Shown here one piece after another: positions 1 to 7,199 of a DNA stretch of 45,016 nt. Position 1 is the stretch's first letter. Each line of letters starts with the position of its first letter. The notes under the pieces were generated by a model. That model saw only the letters and a list, made by a program, of their open reading frames with translations. It made no database searches and was not told the DNA's origin. The position numbers and the translations under genes are program-made. The DNA comes from Pseudomonadota bacterium (GTDB lineage Bacteria > Pseudomonadota > Gammaproteobacteria > Burkholderiales > Sulfuricellaceae), in NCBI GenBank assembly GCA_021801705.1, contig JAJYXP010000010.1, positions 1 through 45,016 on the forward strand, read 5' to 3'.

Positions 1-301
1 GGGGTAAAATCAACAACAGGGCGAGTACCAGTAGGCATTTTTTACGAATCGGTTTTTAGAGAACTCCAATTATATCAAATGTTTACTGTGTTATTCGCCC
101 TTTTTATGCAAAATTCAGGCTAGAACCGGCTATTTAAACCGCCAAGACGCCAAGATCGCCAAGAAATTCATGCCGTGACAGGATGCTTGCAGATCACCCA
201 TAGTGTGATTCGGCTAACTCGGCCTTTTCTTCTCTATTACTTGGCGTCCTTTGCGTCTTGGCGGTTCAACTGCTTTTTATGGGTTAAATTCAAGCAGGAA
301 A
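1..301. other. Gene-free stretch before metK
   Basis: No convincing gene is seen here. Bases 1-120 are AT-rich and unremarkable. The remainder holds an inverted-repeat pair of the CCGCCAAGGACGC family, at 137-163 and 241-266, listed separately. The right arm lies just past the metK stop codon, so the transcript from metK (minus strand) would run into it. No T-run typical of a rho-independent terminator was seen. Confidence 0.6.
137..266. repeat. Inverted repeat, CCGCCAAGGACGC family, copy 1
   Basis: The left arm at 137-163 starts AACCGCCAAGACGCCAAG and the right arm at 241-266 ends GCGTCTTGGCGGTT, so the two arms are imperfect reverse complements about 77 bases apart. The same arms occur, with closer spacing, at 3481-3559 and 9513-9589, with wider spacing at 5667-5795, and as a split pair at 40118/40441. 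This is a dispersed intergenic palindrome and not coding sequence. Confidence 0.75.
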
Positions 302-1468
302 TTACAGCCCGGCGTCTGCCTTGAGTGCTTCCGCCTTGTCCGTCGCTTCCCAGCCAAACTCCGGCTCTTCCCGGCCGAAGTGGCCATAGGCGGCGGTCTT
401 GGCGTAAATCGGGCGCAGCAGGTCGAGGGTCTGGATAATGGCTTTCGGGCGCAGGTCGAAATGCGCTTCGACCAGCCTGGTGATTTTCTCGTCGGCGATC
501 CTGCCGGTGCCGAAGGTGTTGACCATCAGGCTCACCGGCCTGGCGACGCCGATGGCGTAGGCCACCTGCACTTCGCATTTCGACGCCAGGCCGGCGGCGA
601 CGATGTTCTTTGCCACATAACGGCCGGCATAGGCGGCGGAACGGTCGACCTTGGACGGATCCTTGCCGGAGAAGGCGCCGCCGCCGTGGTGGGCTGCGCC
701 ACCGTAGGTATCGACGATGATCTTGCGCCCGGTCAGCCCGCAGTCGCCCATCGGGCCGCCGACCACGAAGCGGCCGGTGGGGTTGACCAGATAGCGGACG
801 CCGTCGCTCAGCATGTGCGCCGGGATCACCGGCTTGATGATTTCCTCGATCACCGCTTCCTCGATCTGGGCGTGGGAAACATCCGGGTGGTGCTGGGTGG
901 ATACCACCACGGTATCGATGTGCTCGGGCCGGCCGTCGACATAGCGGATGGTAACCTGCGACTTGGCATCGGGGCGCAGCCAGGGCAGGCGGCCGTCCTT
1001 GCGCAGTTCGGCCTGGCGCTGCATCAGGCGGTGCGCGTAATAGATCGGCATCGGCATCAGTTGCGGGGTCTCGTCGCAGGCGTAGCCGAACATCAGGCCC
1101 TGGTCGCCGGCGCCCTGGTCCAGTTCGTCCCCCGGCGCACGGTCCACGCCCTGGGCGATGTCCGGCGACTGCTTGTTGAGCGCGGTGAGCACGGCGCAGG
1201 TATAGTAGTCGAAACCGATTTCGGAGCTGTTGTAGCCGATGCGCTTGATCGCCTCGCGCGCGATGTCGATGTAATTGACCGTCGCGTGGGTGGTGATTTC
1301 GCCGGAGATGACGACCAGCCCGGTACTGACCAGCGTTTCGCAGGCTACCCGCGCTTGGGGATCCTGCGCTAGAATGGCGTCGAGCACGGAATCCGAGATC
1401 TGGTCGGCGACCTTGTCGGGATGGCCTTCGGAAACCGATTCGGACGTAAAGAGATATTCTTGCAACAT
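302..1468 (-). CDS. metK: S-adenosylmethionine synthetase
   Basis: This 388-residue protein makes S-adenosylmethionine from methionine and ATP in the cytoplasm, as a tetramer in the known family. The family signatures are all visible: an [17 protein letters not shown] segment near residues 9-26 with the active-site HPDK at 16-19, [12 protein letters not shown] at 119-130, and the glycine-rich [16 protein letters not shown] loop at 262-277. Length matches the family norm. The start is supported by a GGAGCAG ribosome-binding site just upstream on the minus strand. It is divergent from the acyltransferase gene at 1640, and the roughly 170-base gap must hold both promoters. It links to the mtnA salvage genes at 29310-31879, since methylthioadenosine comes from SAM used in polyamine synthesis. 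The identification is firm. Confidence 0.97.
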   Translation of the reverse strand: MLQEYLFTSESVSEGHPDKVADQISDSVLDAILAQDPQARVACETLVSTGLVVISGEITTHATVNYIDIAREAIKRIGYNSSEIGFDYYTCAVLTALNKQSPDIAQGVDRAPGDELDQGAGDQGLMFGYACDETPQLMPMPIYYAHRLMQRQAELRKDGRLPWLRPDAKSQVTIRYVDGRPEHIDTVVVSTQHHPDVSHAQIEEAVIEEIIKPVIPAHMLSDGVRYLVNPTGRFVVGGPMGDCGLTGRKIIVDTYGGAAHHGGGAFSGKDPSKVDRSAAYAGRYVAKNIVAAGLASKCEVQVAYAIGVARPVSLMVNTFGTGRIADEKITRLVEAHFDLRPKAIIQTLDLLRPIYAKTAAYGHFGREEPEFGWEATDKAEALKADAGL

Positions 1469-1639
1469 TTTCTGCTCCTGTATGTAAGGTGTTTCCCCGT
1501 GGTTCGCTGGCGAGGCCGGCTCCGGGGTAAGAAGCAGACGACGCTTTAGCCGTATTTGTATCCCGCCCGCAAGTTGTCTCTGTTAACTCGGCGGCGCGAT
1601 AATTCTATTTTTTAAAAAGTGATTAGTCAAACCCTGCCC
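1469..1639. promoter_or_regulatory. Divergent promoter region between metK and the first LpxL-type gene
   Basis: This gap must carry the promoters of two divergent genes. On the metK side the leader is GC-rich and can form small hairpins: an AGC-GTCGTCT-GCT stem at about 1536-1548 and a CCCC...GGGG pairing near 1496-1530. I looked for the conserved cores of known SAM or SAH riboswitches and did not recognise one. On the acyltransferase side the sequence is AT-rich near 1605-1620. Confidence 0.35.
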
Positions 1640-2500
1640 ATGCTGGTCTTTCTGCTTCGTGTCCTGGCTTATCTGCCCCTTCGGCTGCTGCATTTCCTGG
1701 GCGCTGCGGCCGGCTGGGCGACTTATCTGACCTCCCGCCGTTATGCTGCGCGCATGCGGGAAAACTTCGCCGCCAGCGGGATGTGCGCGACGGCGGAACA
1801 GGGCAGGCTGCTGCGCCATGCGGTAGCCGAGGGGGGGAAGAGCGTACTGGAACTGGTCGCCATTTGGCTACGGCCGGAACAACAGGTGCTGAAGCTGATG
1901 AAGGGCTGCCATGGCTGGGAGCATGTCGAGGCGGCGCACCGGCGGGGCAAGGGGCTGATTTTTCTGACTCCGCACATGGGGTGTTTCGAAATCACCAGTC
2001 TGTATTATGCCGCGCGCCATCCGATTACCGTGCTTTACCGTCCGCCGCGCCTGCGCTGGCTGCAGCCGCTGATGGAAGCCGGACGCAGGCGCGGACAGGT
2101 CACGCTCGCGCCTACCGATGTCAGCGGGGTGCGCGCCTTGTTCCGGGCGCTGCGGCGGGGAGAGGCGATCGGGATTCTGCCCGATCAGGTGCCGAGCCAG
2201 GGCGAAGGCGTGTGGGCGGATTTTCTTGGCCGCCCGGCCTACACCATGACACTGGCACCGCGCCTGGCCCGCTCCACCGATGCCGCTATCGTGTTTGCTT
2301 TTGCCGAACGCCTGCCGCATGGCGCTGGTTATGAATTATGGCTCGAACCTTTGTCCGAAGACTTGCCCGAAGACCTCACCGCCGCGGCGGAAGTGATCAA
2401 CCGGGCGGTGGAAAGCCTGATCCGCAAAAAACCCGAACAATACTTGTGGAGCTATAACCGCTACAAAGTGCCGAAGGGGGCGCCGAGTGCCGAGTCCTGA
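1640..2500 (+). CDS. LpxL/HtrB-type lipid A acyltransferase, first copy
   Basis: This 286-residue protein belongs to the Kdo2-lipid A acyltransferase family (LpxL/LpxM), which moves a secondary acyl chain from acyl-ACP to lipid A at the inner face of the inner membrane. A hydrophobic N-terminus (residues 1-30) would anchor it. The catalytic HX4E/D box is TPHMGCFE, with His at about residue 112 and Glu at 117. The segment GILPDQVPSQGEGVWADFLG and the C-terminal EQYLWSYNRYK are also typical of the family. An in-frame GTG at 1619 would add seven residues; neither start has a clear ribosome-binding site and ATG 1640 was chosen because it gives a normal family N-terminus. A second member follows at 2600, separated by an inverted repeat. 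Which lipid A position each enzyme acylates cannot be told from sequence. Confidence 0.88.
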   Translation: MLVFLLRVLAYLPLRLLHFLGAAAGWATYLTSRRYAARMRENFAASGMCATAEQGRLLRHAVAEGGKSVLELVAIWLRPEQQVLKLMKGCHGWEHVEAAHRRGKGLIFLTPHMGCFEITSLYYAARHPITVLYRPPRLRWLQPLMEAGRRRGQVTLAPTDVSGVRALFRALRRGEAIGILPDQVPSQGEGVWADFLGRPAYTMTLAPRLARSTDAAIVFAFAERLPHGAGYELWLEPLSEDLPEDLTAAAEVINRAVESLIRKKPEQYLWSYNRYKVPKGAPSAES

Positions 2501-2504
2501 GTCG

Positions 2505-2583
2505 GGTAGGGTGGGCACGTTTTTGTGCCCACACGATGAGTTACCGTCGACCGCGTGGGCACAAAAAACGTGCCCACCCTACC
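2505..2583. repeat. Inverted repeat, GTGGGCACG family
   Basis: The left arm (2505-2532, starting GGTAGGGTGGGCACG) and the right arm (2555-2583, ending CGTGCCCACCCTACC) are reverse complements apart from one extra A in the A-run. The spacer is 22 bases. It fills the gap between the two acyltransferase genes and would form a long hairpin in the shared transcript. Similar GTGGGCACGAAAACGTGCCCAC palindromes are common dispersed repeats in proteobacteria, as far as I recall. Confidence 0.8.
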
Positions 2584-2599
2584 CTGCCCAGGACTGCTC

Positions 2600-3472
2600 A
2601 TGATGGCTCGCTTAGGCATCTTCCTCATCTGGCTGCTGCATTTTCTGCCGCTGGGCGTACTCGCCCGGCTCGGCGAGGGCTTCGGCTTGCTGCTGTATGG
2701 GCTCGGCCGCGAGCGCCGCCGCGTGGCGCGCACCAACCTGCGCCTGTGCTTTCCGGAGATGGCGGACAGCGAACGGGAACGTCTGGTGCGGCGCCATTTT
2801 CGCGCCTTCGGGCGCAGTGTGCTGGAGCGCGGAATCTTGTGGTGGTCGCCGAAATCACGCATCCAGAAACTGGTTGGCATCGAGGGTCTGGAACACTGGC
2901 GGGCGGTGGCGGACAAGCCGGTCATCTGGCTTGCGCCGCATTTCGTCGGACTGGACATGGGCGGCGTCAGGCTGACCACGGAATTCCCGCTGGTTTCGAT
3001 GTACAGCCGGCAGAAAAACCCGTTGTTCGATGCCCTGCTGCTGCATTCGCGCACCCGTTTCGGCAATTCGCCGATGGCATCGCGCCAGGACGGGCTCAAG
3101 CCGGTGGTGCGGGAAATGCGCAAGGGGCGGCCCTTCTATTATTTGCCGGACATGGATTTCGGCGCCCGCGACGCGGTGTTTGTGCCGTTCTTCGGCGTGC
3201 CCGCCGCCACCATCACCGCACTGTCGCGCCTGGCGAAAATCACCGGCGCCGCAGTGGTGCCCAGCGTCACCCGCCAGCTTCCCGGCGGCGAGGGCTATGT
3301 GCTGAGATTTTATCCCGCCTGGGAGAATTTCCCCGGCGCCGACGCAGACAGCGATGCCCGCCGCATGAACGCGTTCATCGAGGAGCGCATCCGGGAAATG
3401 CCGGAGCAGTATTTCTGGCTGCACAAGCGCTTCAAGACCCGTCCGCCGGGGGAGAAGAGGTTTTACAGCTAA
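2600..3472 (+). CDS. LpxL/LpxM-type lipid A acyltransferase, second copy
   Basis: A 290-residue second lipid A acyltransferase, same orientation and probably same transcript as the first. It has a hydrophobic N-terminal anchor (FLIWLLHFLPLGVLARLG, residues 7-24), the catalytic HX4D box LAPHFVGLD with His at about 114 and Asp at 119, the YSRQKNPLFDALLLHSR stretch, and YYLPDMDFGARDAVFVPFFG near residues 180-200 that lines up with the family DxDFG region. The C-terminal EQYFWLHKRFKTRPPGE is characteristic. Two adjacent ATG codons (2600 and 2603) are possible starts; longer in-frame extensions run into the inverted repeat and were rejected. Paired genes like this suggest a hexa-acylated lipid A made by two late acyltransferases. 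Confidence 0.9.
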   Translation: MMARLGIFLIWLLHFLPLGVLARLGEGFGLLLYGLGRERRRVARTNLRLCFPEMADSERERLVRRHFRAFGRSVLERGILWWSPKSRIQKLVGIEGLEHWRAVADKPVIWLAPHFVGLDMGGVRLTTEFPLVSMYSRQKNPLFDALLLHSRTRFGNSPMASRQDGLKPVVREMRKGRPFYYLPDMDFGARDAVFVPFFGVPAATITALSRLAKITGAAVVPSVTRQLPGGEGYVLRFYPAWENFPGADADSDARRMNAFIEERIREMPEQYFWLHKRFKTRPPGEKRFYS

Positions 3473-3480
3473 AATCTATC

Positions 3481-3559
3481 ACCGCCAAGGACGCAAAGGT
3501 TCGCGAGGTAAAGCAAAAGAAATGGGTTTCCCTTTGCGAACCTTTGCGTCCATTGCGGT
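3481..3559. repeat. Inverted repeat, CCGCCAAGGACGC family, copy 2
   Basis: The left arm 3481-3504 (ACCGCCAAGGACGCAAAGG...) is an almost perfect reverse complement of the right arm 3536-3559 (...CCTTTGCGTCCATTGCGGT), with about 31 bases between. It fills the gap between the second acyltransferase and the CoA-binding gene, ending 18 bases before the latter's start codon. Confidence 0.85.
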
Positions 3560-3577
3560 AAATGTTTTTTCAGTTTA

Positions 3578-4006
3578 ATGGGGAAATGCGTGAATTTTCA
3601 AAACCCGGACGACGCGGAACTCCGCGCCCTCCTGAAAAAAATCAAGAATATCGCTGTGCTCGGGCTGTCGCCCAAGCCGGATCGCCCCAGCTATTTTGTC
3701 GCCAGGGCGATGCAGGGTTTCGGCTTCAACATCATCCCGGTGCGCCCCGCCACTGCCGAGGTTCTGGGGCAAAAGGCCTACCCCTCCTTGCGCGACGTCC
3801 CGGGTCCGGTCGATCTGGTGGACGTGTTTCGCGCTGCGGAATATCTGGACGCTATTGTTGACGAATGTATTGCCTTACAATTACCGGCAATCTGGATCCA
3901 GGAAGGCATCGTTAACGAGGCGGCGGCGCAGCGTGCCCGTGATGCGGGCATGACAGTGGTGATGGACCGGTGTATCTATAAAGATTACGTGAGGTTATGG
4001 GCTTAA
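3578..4006 (+). CDS. CoA-binding (YccU-like) protein
   Basis: This 142-residue cytoplasmic protein is a single CoA_binding_2 Rossmann domain, the same fold as the N-terminal part of succinyl-CoA synthetase. The nucleotide-binding turn [18 protein letters not shown] (about residues 25-42) and the later [29 protein letters not shown] and YKDY motifs are standard for the family. No enzymatic function is established for the family. The chosen ATG lies just after the inverted repeat; an internal GTG at 3590 giving MNFQNPDD is an alternative. The 3' end overlaps the dapF start by ten bases, so the two genes are probably translationally coupled. Confidence 0.88.
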   Translation: MGKCVNFQNPDDAELRALLKKIKNIAVLGLSPKPDRPSYFVARAMQGFGFNIIPVRPATAEVLGQKAYPSLRDVPGPVDLVDVFRAAEYLDAIVDECIALQLPAIWIQEGIVNEAAAQRARDAGMTVVMDRCIYKDYVRLWA

Positions 4007-4842
4007 AATTCACAAAAATGCACGGCCTGGGCAATGATTTCGTCGTCATCGACGCGATCTCCCAAAAAGTGGGCTTGACCCCGGAGCAATTCAAGCTCAT
4101 TGCCGACCGCCATTTCGGCATCGGCTGCGACCAGATTCTGCTGGTGGAACACGCCAGGCTGCCGGACGCGGATTTCCGTTACCGCATCTTCAACGCCGAC
4201 GGGGGCGAAGTGGAGCAGTGCGGCAATGGCGCCCGCTGTTTCGTGCGCTTCGTGCATGAAAAAGGCCTGACCCATAAAAGCGAGATCCGCGTGGAAACGG
4301 CTTCCGGCATTATCGTGCCGCGTCTCGAGGAAAACGGCCAGGTAACCGTGAACATGGGGATACCCCGTTTCGAACCGGCCGGGATCCCCTTCCTGGCGGA
4401 AAAACGCGCGCTTACCTATGTGCTTGACCTGGAAGACAAGCAGGTCGAGGTCAGCGTACTGTCCATGGGCAATCCCCATGCGGTGCAACTGGTGGAAGAT
4501 GTGGACAGTGCGCCGGTCGCCGTGGAGGGGCCGCAGATCGAACGCCACCCGCGCTTTCCCGCCCGGGTGAACGCCGGCTTCATGCAGGTGCTGGACCGCG
4601 GCCACGTCAGGTTGCGGGTCTACGAGCGGGGCGCCGGCGAAACCCTGGCCTGCGGTACCGGCGCCTGTGCGGCGGCGGTGGCGGGCATCACGCGCGGCCT
4701 GCTGGACGGTGATGTGCGGGTATCCACGCGTGGCGGGGAGTTGACCATACGCTGGGAAGGCGAAGGCCGTCCGGTATGGATGACCGGCCCGGCGGCGACG
4801 GTATTCGAAGGCGAAATCGATGTTCCAGAAAACAGCGTTTAA
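3997..4842 (+). CDS. dapF: Diaminopimelate epimerase
   Basis: This 281-residue enzyme converts LL- to meso-diaminopimelate without a cofactor, the step before lysine and the peptidoglycan precursor. The two catalytic cysteines are visible: Cys75 in [16 protein letters not shown] and Cys219 in [16 protein letters not shown]. The N-terminal KMHGLGNDF motif is also diagnostic. A GAGG ribosome-binding site sits at about 3988. It overlaps the CoA-binding gene by ten bases. The partner lysA, which decarboxylates the product, is separate at 17067. The gene is followed by an ACGAAT-type repeat. Confidence 0.97.
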   Translation: MGLKFTKMHGLGNDFVVIDAISQKVGLTPEQFKLIADRHFGIGCDQILLVEHARLPDADFRYRIFNADGGEVEQCGNGARCFVRFVHEKGLTHKSEIRVETASGIIVPRLEENGQVTVNMGIPRFEPAGIPFLAEKRALTYVLDLEDKQVEVSVLSMGNPHAVQLVEDVDSAPVAVEGPQIERHPRFPARVNAGFMQVLDRGHVRLRVYERGAGETLACGTGACAAAVAGITRGLLDGDVRVSTRGGELTIRWEGEGRPVWMTGPAATVFEGEIDVPENSV

Positions 4843-4960
4843 CCACGAATTTACACGAATGTTCACGAATAATCATAGAACCCGCTTTTCAATCAGGGTT
4901 TGTCTATGATGCCTCGATTTTATTCGTGTACATTTGTGGGTATTCGTGTGATTCGTGTTT
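4841..4960. repeat. Imperfect inverted repeat, ACGAAT family
   Basis: The left side (4841-4873) contains CCACGAATTTACACGAATG and the right side (4922-4960) contains GGTATTCGTGTGATTCGTG, so ACGAAT units on the left face ATTCGTG units on the right. About 48 bases lie between. It is a different repeat family from the neighbouring CCGCCAAGGACGC elements and fills the gap between dapF and the DUF484 gene. Confidence 0.7.
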
Positions 4961-4990
4961 AGAGTTTTAGGGTTTGAATTTATGGACAAG

Positions 4991-4995
4991 AGGAG
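4991..4995 (+). promoter_or_regulatory. Ribosome-binding site deciding the DUF484 start
   Basis: AGGAG lies ten bases before ATG 5006. It favours that start over the in-frame ATG at 4982, which has no such site and would place the AGGAG inside the coding region. Confidence 0.6.
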
Positions 4996-5005
4996 AAAAT
5001 CAAGC

Positions 5006-5653
5006 ATGAATTCGGAAGCGGTCGCGCAGTATTTGCATGAAAATCCGGAGTTCTTCGAGCAACATTCCTCGCTGCTGGCGGAAGTCTTTCTTCCCCACCC
5101 CCATGGGGGCAGGGCGATTTCCCTGGCCGAGCGCCAGCAACTGGCTCTGCGCGACAAGAACCGGCTGCTGGAAACCAAGCTGCGGGAACTGATCCAGTTC
5201 GGCGAGGAAAACGATGCCATCAGCGAAAAAATGCACCGCCTCGCGGTTTCCCTGCTCGGAGCGCGCGACCTCGACGCCGTGCTGAACACCGCCTATTTCA
5301 ACCTGCGCGAGGATTTCGACGTACCCCATGTCGCGATCCGCATCTGGACCGGCATCGAGCAGGCGGTGCGCCCGGAGTTCATCGGCGCCAGCATCGAGAT
5401 GTGCGCCTTCGCCGACGAGCTGATCAACCCGAAATGCGGTCCGCAGCTTCTGGAGGAGGCGCCTTCCTGGTTTGGCGAGGCCGGCCCGAACCTGCGCTCC
5501 TTCGCTTTTGTGGCGCTACGGGCGGAAAATTCATTCGGCCTGCTGGCCATGGCGAGCGAAGACGCCGAACGCTTCTACCCGGAAATGGGCACGCTCTACC
5601 TGAAGCGGCTGGGCGAACTGGTCAGCGCGGCGCTGCTGCGCTATCTCAAATAG
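5006..5653 (+). CDS. DUF484 family protein
   Basis: A 215-residue cytoplasmic protein of the DUF484 family, a GAF-like domain protein with an N-terminal helical segment. The opening MNSEAVAQYLHENPEFFEQHSSLLAEVFLPHP is highly typical, with the LLA.V.LPHPHGG.A.SL..RQ block following. A GAF-like portion runs from about residue 85 to the end, including the FGLLAMASEDAERFYPEMGTLYL block near 175-200. The biochemical function is not known; its constant position between dapF and xerC in many proteobacteria hints at a link to recombination or cell wall turnover, but that is only context. The start at 5006 was chosen from the AGGAG site. Confidence 0.88.
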   Translation: MNSEAVAQYLHENPEFFEQHSSLLAEVFLPHPHGGRAISLAERQQLALRDKNRLLETKLRELIQFGEENDAISEKMHRLAVSLLGARDLDAVLNTAYFNLREDFDVPHVAIRIWTGIEQAVRPEFIGASIEMCAFADELINPKCGPQLLEEAPSWFGEAGPNLRSFAFVALRAENSFGLLAMASEDAERFYPEMGTLYLKRLGELVSAALLRYLK

Positions 5654-5666
5654 AAAACGGCGTTTC

Positions 5667-5795
5667 ACCGCAGAGGACGCGGAGGGCGCAGAGGAAAAAC
5701 AAGGGATTAGGCGCTTACGCCGAACGTCCCTCTTGGTGAGCACACATCGGCTGTACGCCTTTGAATTCCTCTGTGTCCTCCGCGTCCTCTGCGGT
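5667..5795. repeat. Inverted repeat, CCGCAGAGGACGC variant
   Basis: The left arm 5667-5694 (ACCGCAGAGGACGCGGAGG...) and right arm 5768-5795 (...CCTCCGCGTCCTCTGCGGT) are reverse complements with a couple of mismatches. The 73-base spacer resembles nothing else here. This is the longer-spaced variant of the CCGCCAAGGACGC family, and it lies between the DUF484 gene and xerC, ending 14 bases before the xerC start. Confidence 0.82.
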
Positions 5796-5808
5796 TCAAT
5801 AGTTTTTT

Positions 5809-6711
5809 ATGGATGATCCAATGACCCCAGGTGCGGACTACCTGCAAGGCTTTCTGATCCACCTCGCCAGCGAGCGCCGCCTCTCCCCCCTGACCTGCAG
5901 CAACTACGGCCGCGACGTGGCCGAGCTGCTGAAGCTGGCGGGCGACGCGCCGCTGGATCAACTGCAAGTCCGGCAGGTGCGGCGCTTCGTCGCGCAGTTG
6001 CACGGCCGCGGCCTGGGCGGCAAAACCCTGGCGCGCATGCTCTCCGCCTGGAGGGGCTTCTTCGCTTATCTTGCGCGCGACCACGGCTACACCCATAACC
6101 CCTGTGCCGGACTGCGCGCACCGAAATCCGCCAAAGCCCTGCCCCAGGCGCTGTCTCCGGACGTGGCCGCACACCTGATGGAAATTCCCGCTGACAATGC
6201 GCTGGCAGTGCGCGACAAAGCGATGTTCGAACTGTTTTATTCTTCCGGCCTGCGCCTCTCGGAGCTGACCGGTCTTCCGCTCGCCCAGCTCGACCTTGTT
6301 GCCGGCATCGTGCGCGTGACCGGCAAGGGCAATAAAACCCGCGAAGTGCCGGTGGGCCGTTTCGCCCTGGAGGCGGTGCGGAACTGGCTGGTGCTGCGGG
6401 AGAAGTTTGTCCGGCCTGACGAAACCGCGCTGTTCGTCGGCAGGAACGGATCGCGCCTGACACCGCGCGCCGTTCAATACCGCATCAAGCAATGGGCGGC
6501 CAGGCTCGGCATTTCGGCCGAGGTGCATCCCCACGTGCTGCGCCACTCCTTTGCCAGCCATGTGCTCCAGTCCAGCGGCGACCTGCGCGCGGTGCAGGAA
6601 ATGCTCGGGCATGCCAATATTTCGACGACGCAGGTGTATACCCATCTGGATTTTCAGCACCTTGCCAAGGTATATGATGCAGCACATCCCCGTGCGAAGA
6701 AGAAACCCTGA
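5809..6711 (+). CDS. xerC: Tyrosine recombinase XerC
   Basis: A 300-residue site-specific recombinase that, with XerD, resolves chromosome dimers at dif during division. An N-terminal SAM-like core-binding domain (about 1-95) is followed by the catalytic domain. The catalytic set is complete: Arg149 in SSGLRLSELTG, the GKGNK lysine near 173, His242 and Arg245 in HPHVLRHSFASH, His268 in LGHANIST and the nucleophile Tyr277 in QVYTH. Position after DUF484 is the classic chromosomal xerC context, which argues against a mobile integrase. Two starts (ATG 5809, ATG 5821) are possible and neither has a strong ribosome-binding site. Confidence 0.95.
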   Translation: MDDPMTPGADYLQGFLIHLASERRLSPLTCSNYGRDVAELLKLAGDAPLDQLQVRQVRRFVAQLHGRGLGGKTLARMLSAWRGFFAYLARDHGYTHNPCAGLRAPKSAKALPQALSPDVAAHLMEIPADNALAVRDKAMFELFYSSGLRLSELTGLPLAQLDLVAGIVRVTGKGNKTREVPVGRFALEAVRNWLVLREKFVRPDETALFVGRNGSRLTPRAVQYRIKQWAARLGISAEVHPHVLRHSFASHVLQSSGDLRAVQEMLGHANISTTQVYTHLDFQHLAKVYDAAHPRAKKKP

Positions 6712-6751
6712 GCTGGTTGACAGCCCGATGATTTTTAGCCATATTGAAAAA

Positions 6752-7066
6752 ATGAACCGGCGCCTATTCTTTCACGCCCTGTTGGCCCTGTTGCTGCTGC
6801 TGGCACAGCAGGGTGCGGCGCTGCATGCGCTTTCCCACCTGACGGAGACTGTTCCCGCGCACGCCGGACAGGAGAAGAGCCTGCCCCACTCCCCGGTGTG
6901 CGACAAGTGCGTCGCCTATGCCGAAATCGGGGGCGGCGTGCACTCGGCTCCCCTGGTTTTCCACGCTGTCGGCACCCACTTTGCCCCCCCTCCCATGGCC
7001 CGTTCCGGGCATACTTTCCAGACGCTCCGGGCCTATTCCAGCCGCGCCCCGCCTTCTCTCGCCTGA
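6752..7066 (+). CDS. Small secreted protein (DUF2946-like) in metal-uptake locus
   Basis: This predicted 104-residue protein begins with an N-terminal signal or membrane segment (FFHALLALLLLLAQQGAALHALSHL) and continues with a HAGQEKSLPHSPVCDKCVAYAEIGGG stretch carrying a CDKC pair and several histidines. This style, a short exported His/Cys-containing protein ahead of an outer-membrane channel and a metal ABC system, resembles the DUF2946-type proteins found in zinc or copper loci. The function is unknown; metal binding in the periplasm is an inference. An in-frame ATG at 6728 would add eight residues. Confidence 0.6.
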   Translation: MNRRLFFHALLALLLLLAQQGAALHALSHLTETVPAHAGQEKSLPHSPVCDKCVAYAEIGGGVHSAPLVFHAVGTHFAPPPMARSGHTFQTLRAYSSRAPPSLA

Positions 7067-7112
7067 AAACCGACTGAACCGGCCGGCGGCGCCATAACCT
7101 GAAACTCGCAAA

Positions 7113-7150
7113 GCGAGACCTCGTCCCCCTCTCCTTCGGGAGAGAACAGA
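7113..7150. repeat. CTCTCC...GGAGAG palindrome fragment
   Basis: CCCCCTCTCCTTCGGGAGAG forms a short hairpin (CTCTCC-TTC-GGGAGAG) of the same family as the arrays at 34821-35395 and 40200-40436. It lies in the leader of the outer-membrane protein gene. Confidence 0.55.
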
Positions 7151-7199
7151 GGTGAAGGAAAGCGTACGCCGCGTGCAGTATTTTTCGACGAGGCAAAAC

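Noticed and set aside
251-1372. Long open frame opposite metK
   Set aside because: It is antisense to metK, has no family motif, and its composition is that of GC-rich shadow frames.
1469-1639. SAM or SAH riboswitch before metK
   Set aside because: The leader has small hairpins but none of the conserved cores that I know; a covariance-model search of this region would decide.
5809-6711. Integrase of a mobile island
   Set aside because: Neighbours dapF and DUF484, the length and the catalytic spacing fit chromosomal XerC.
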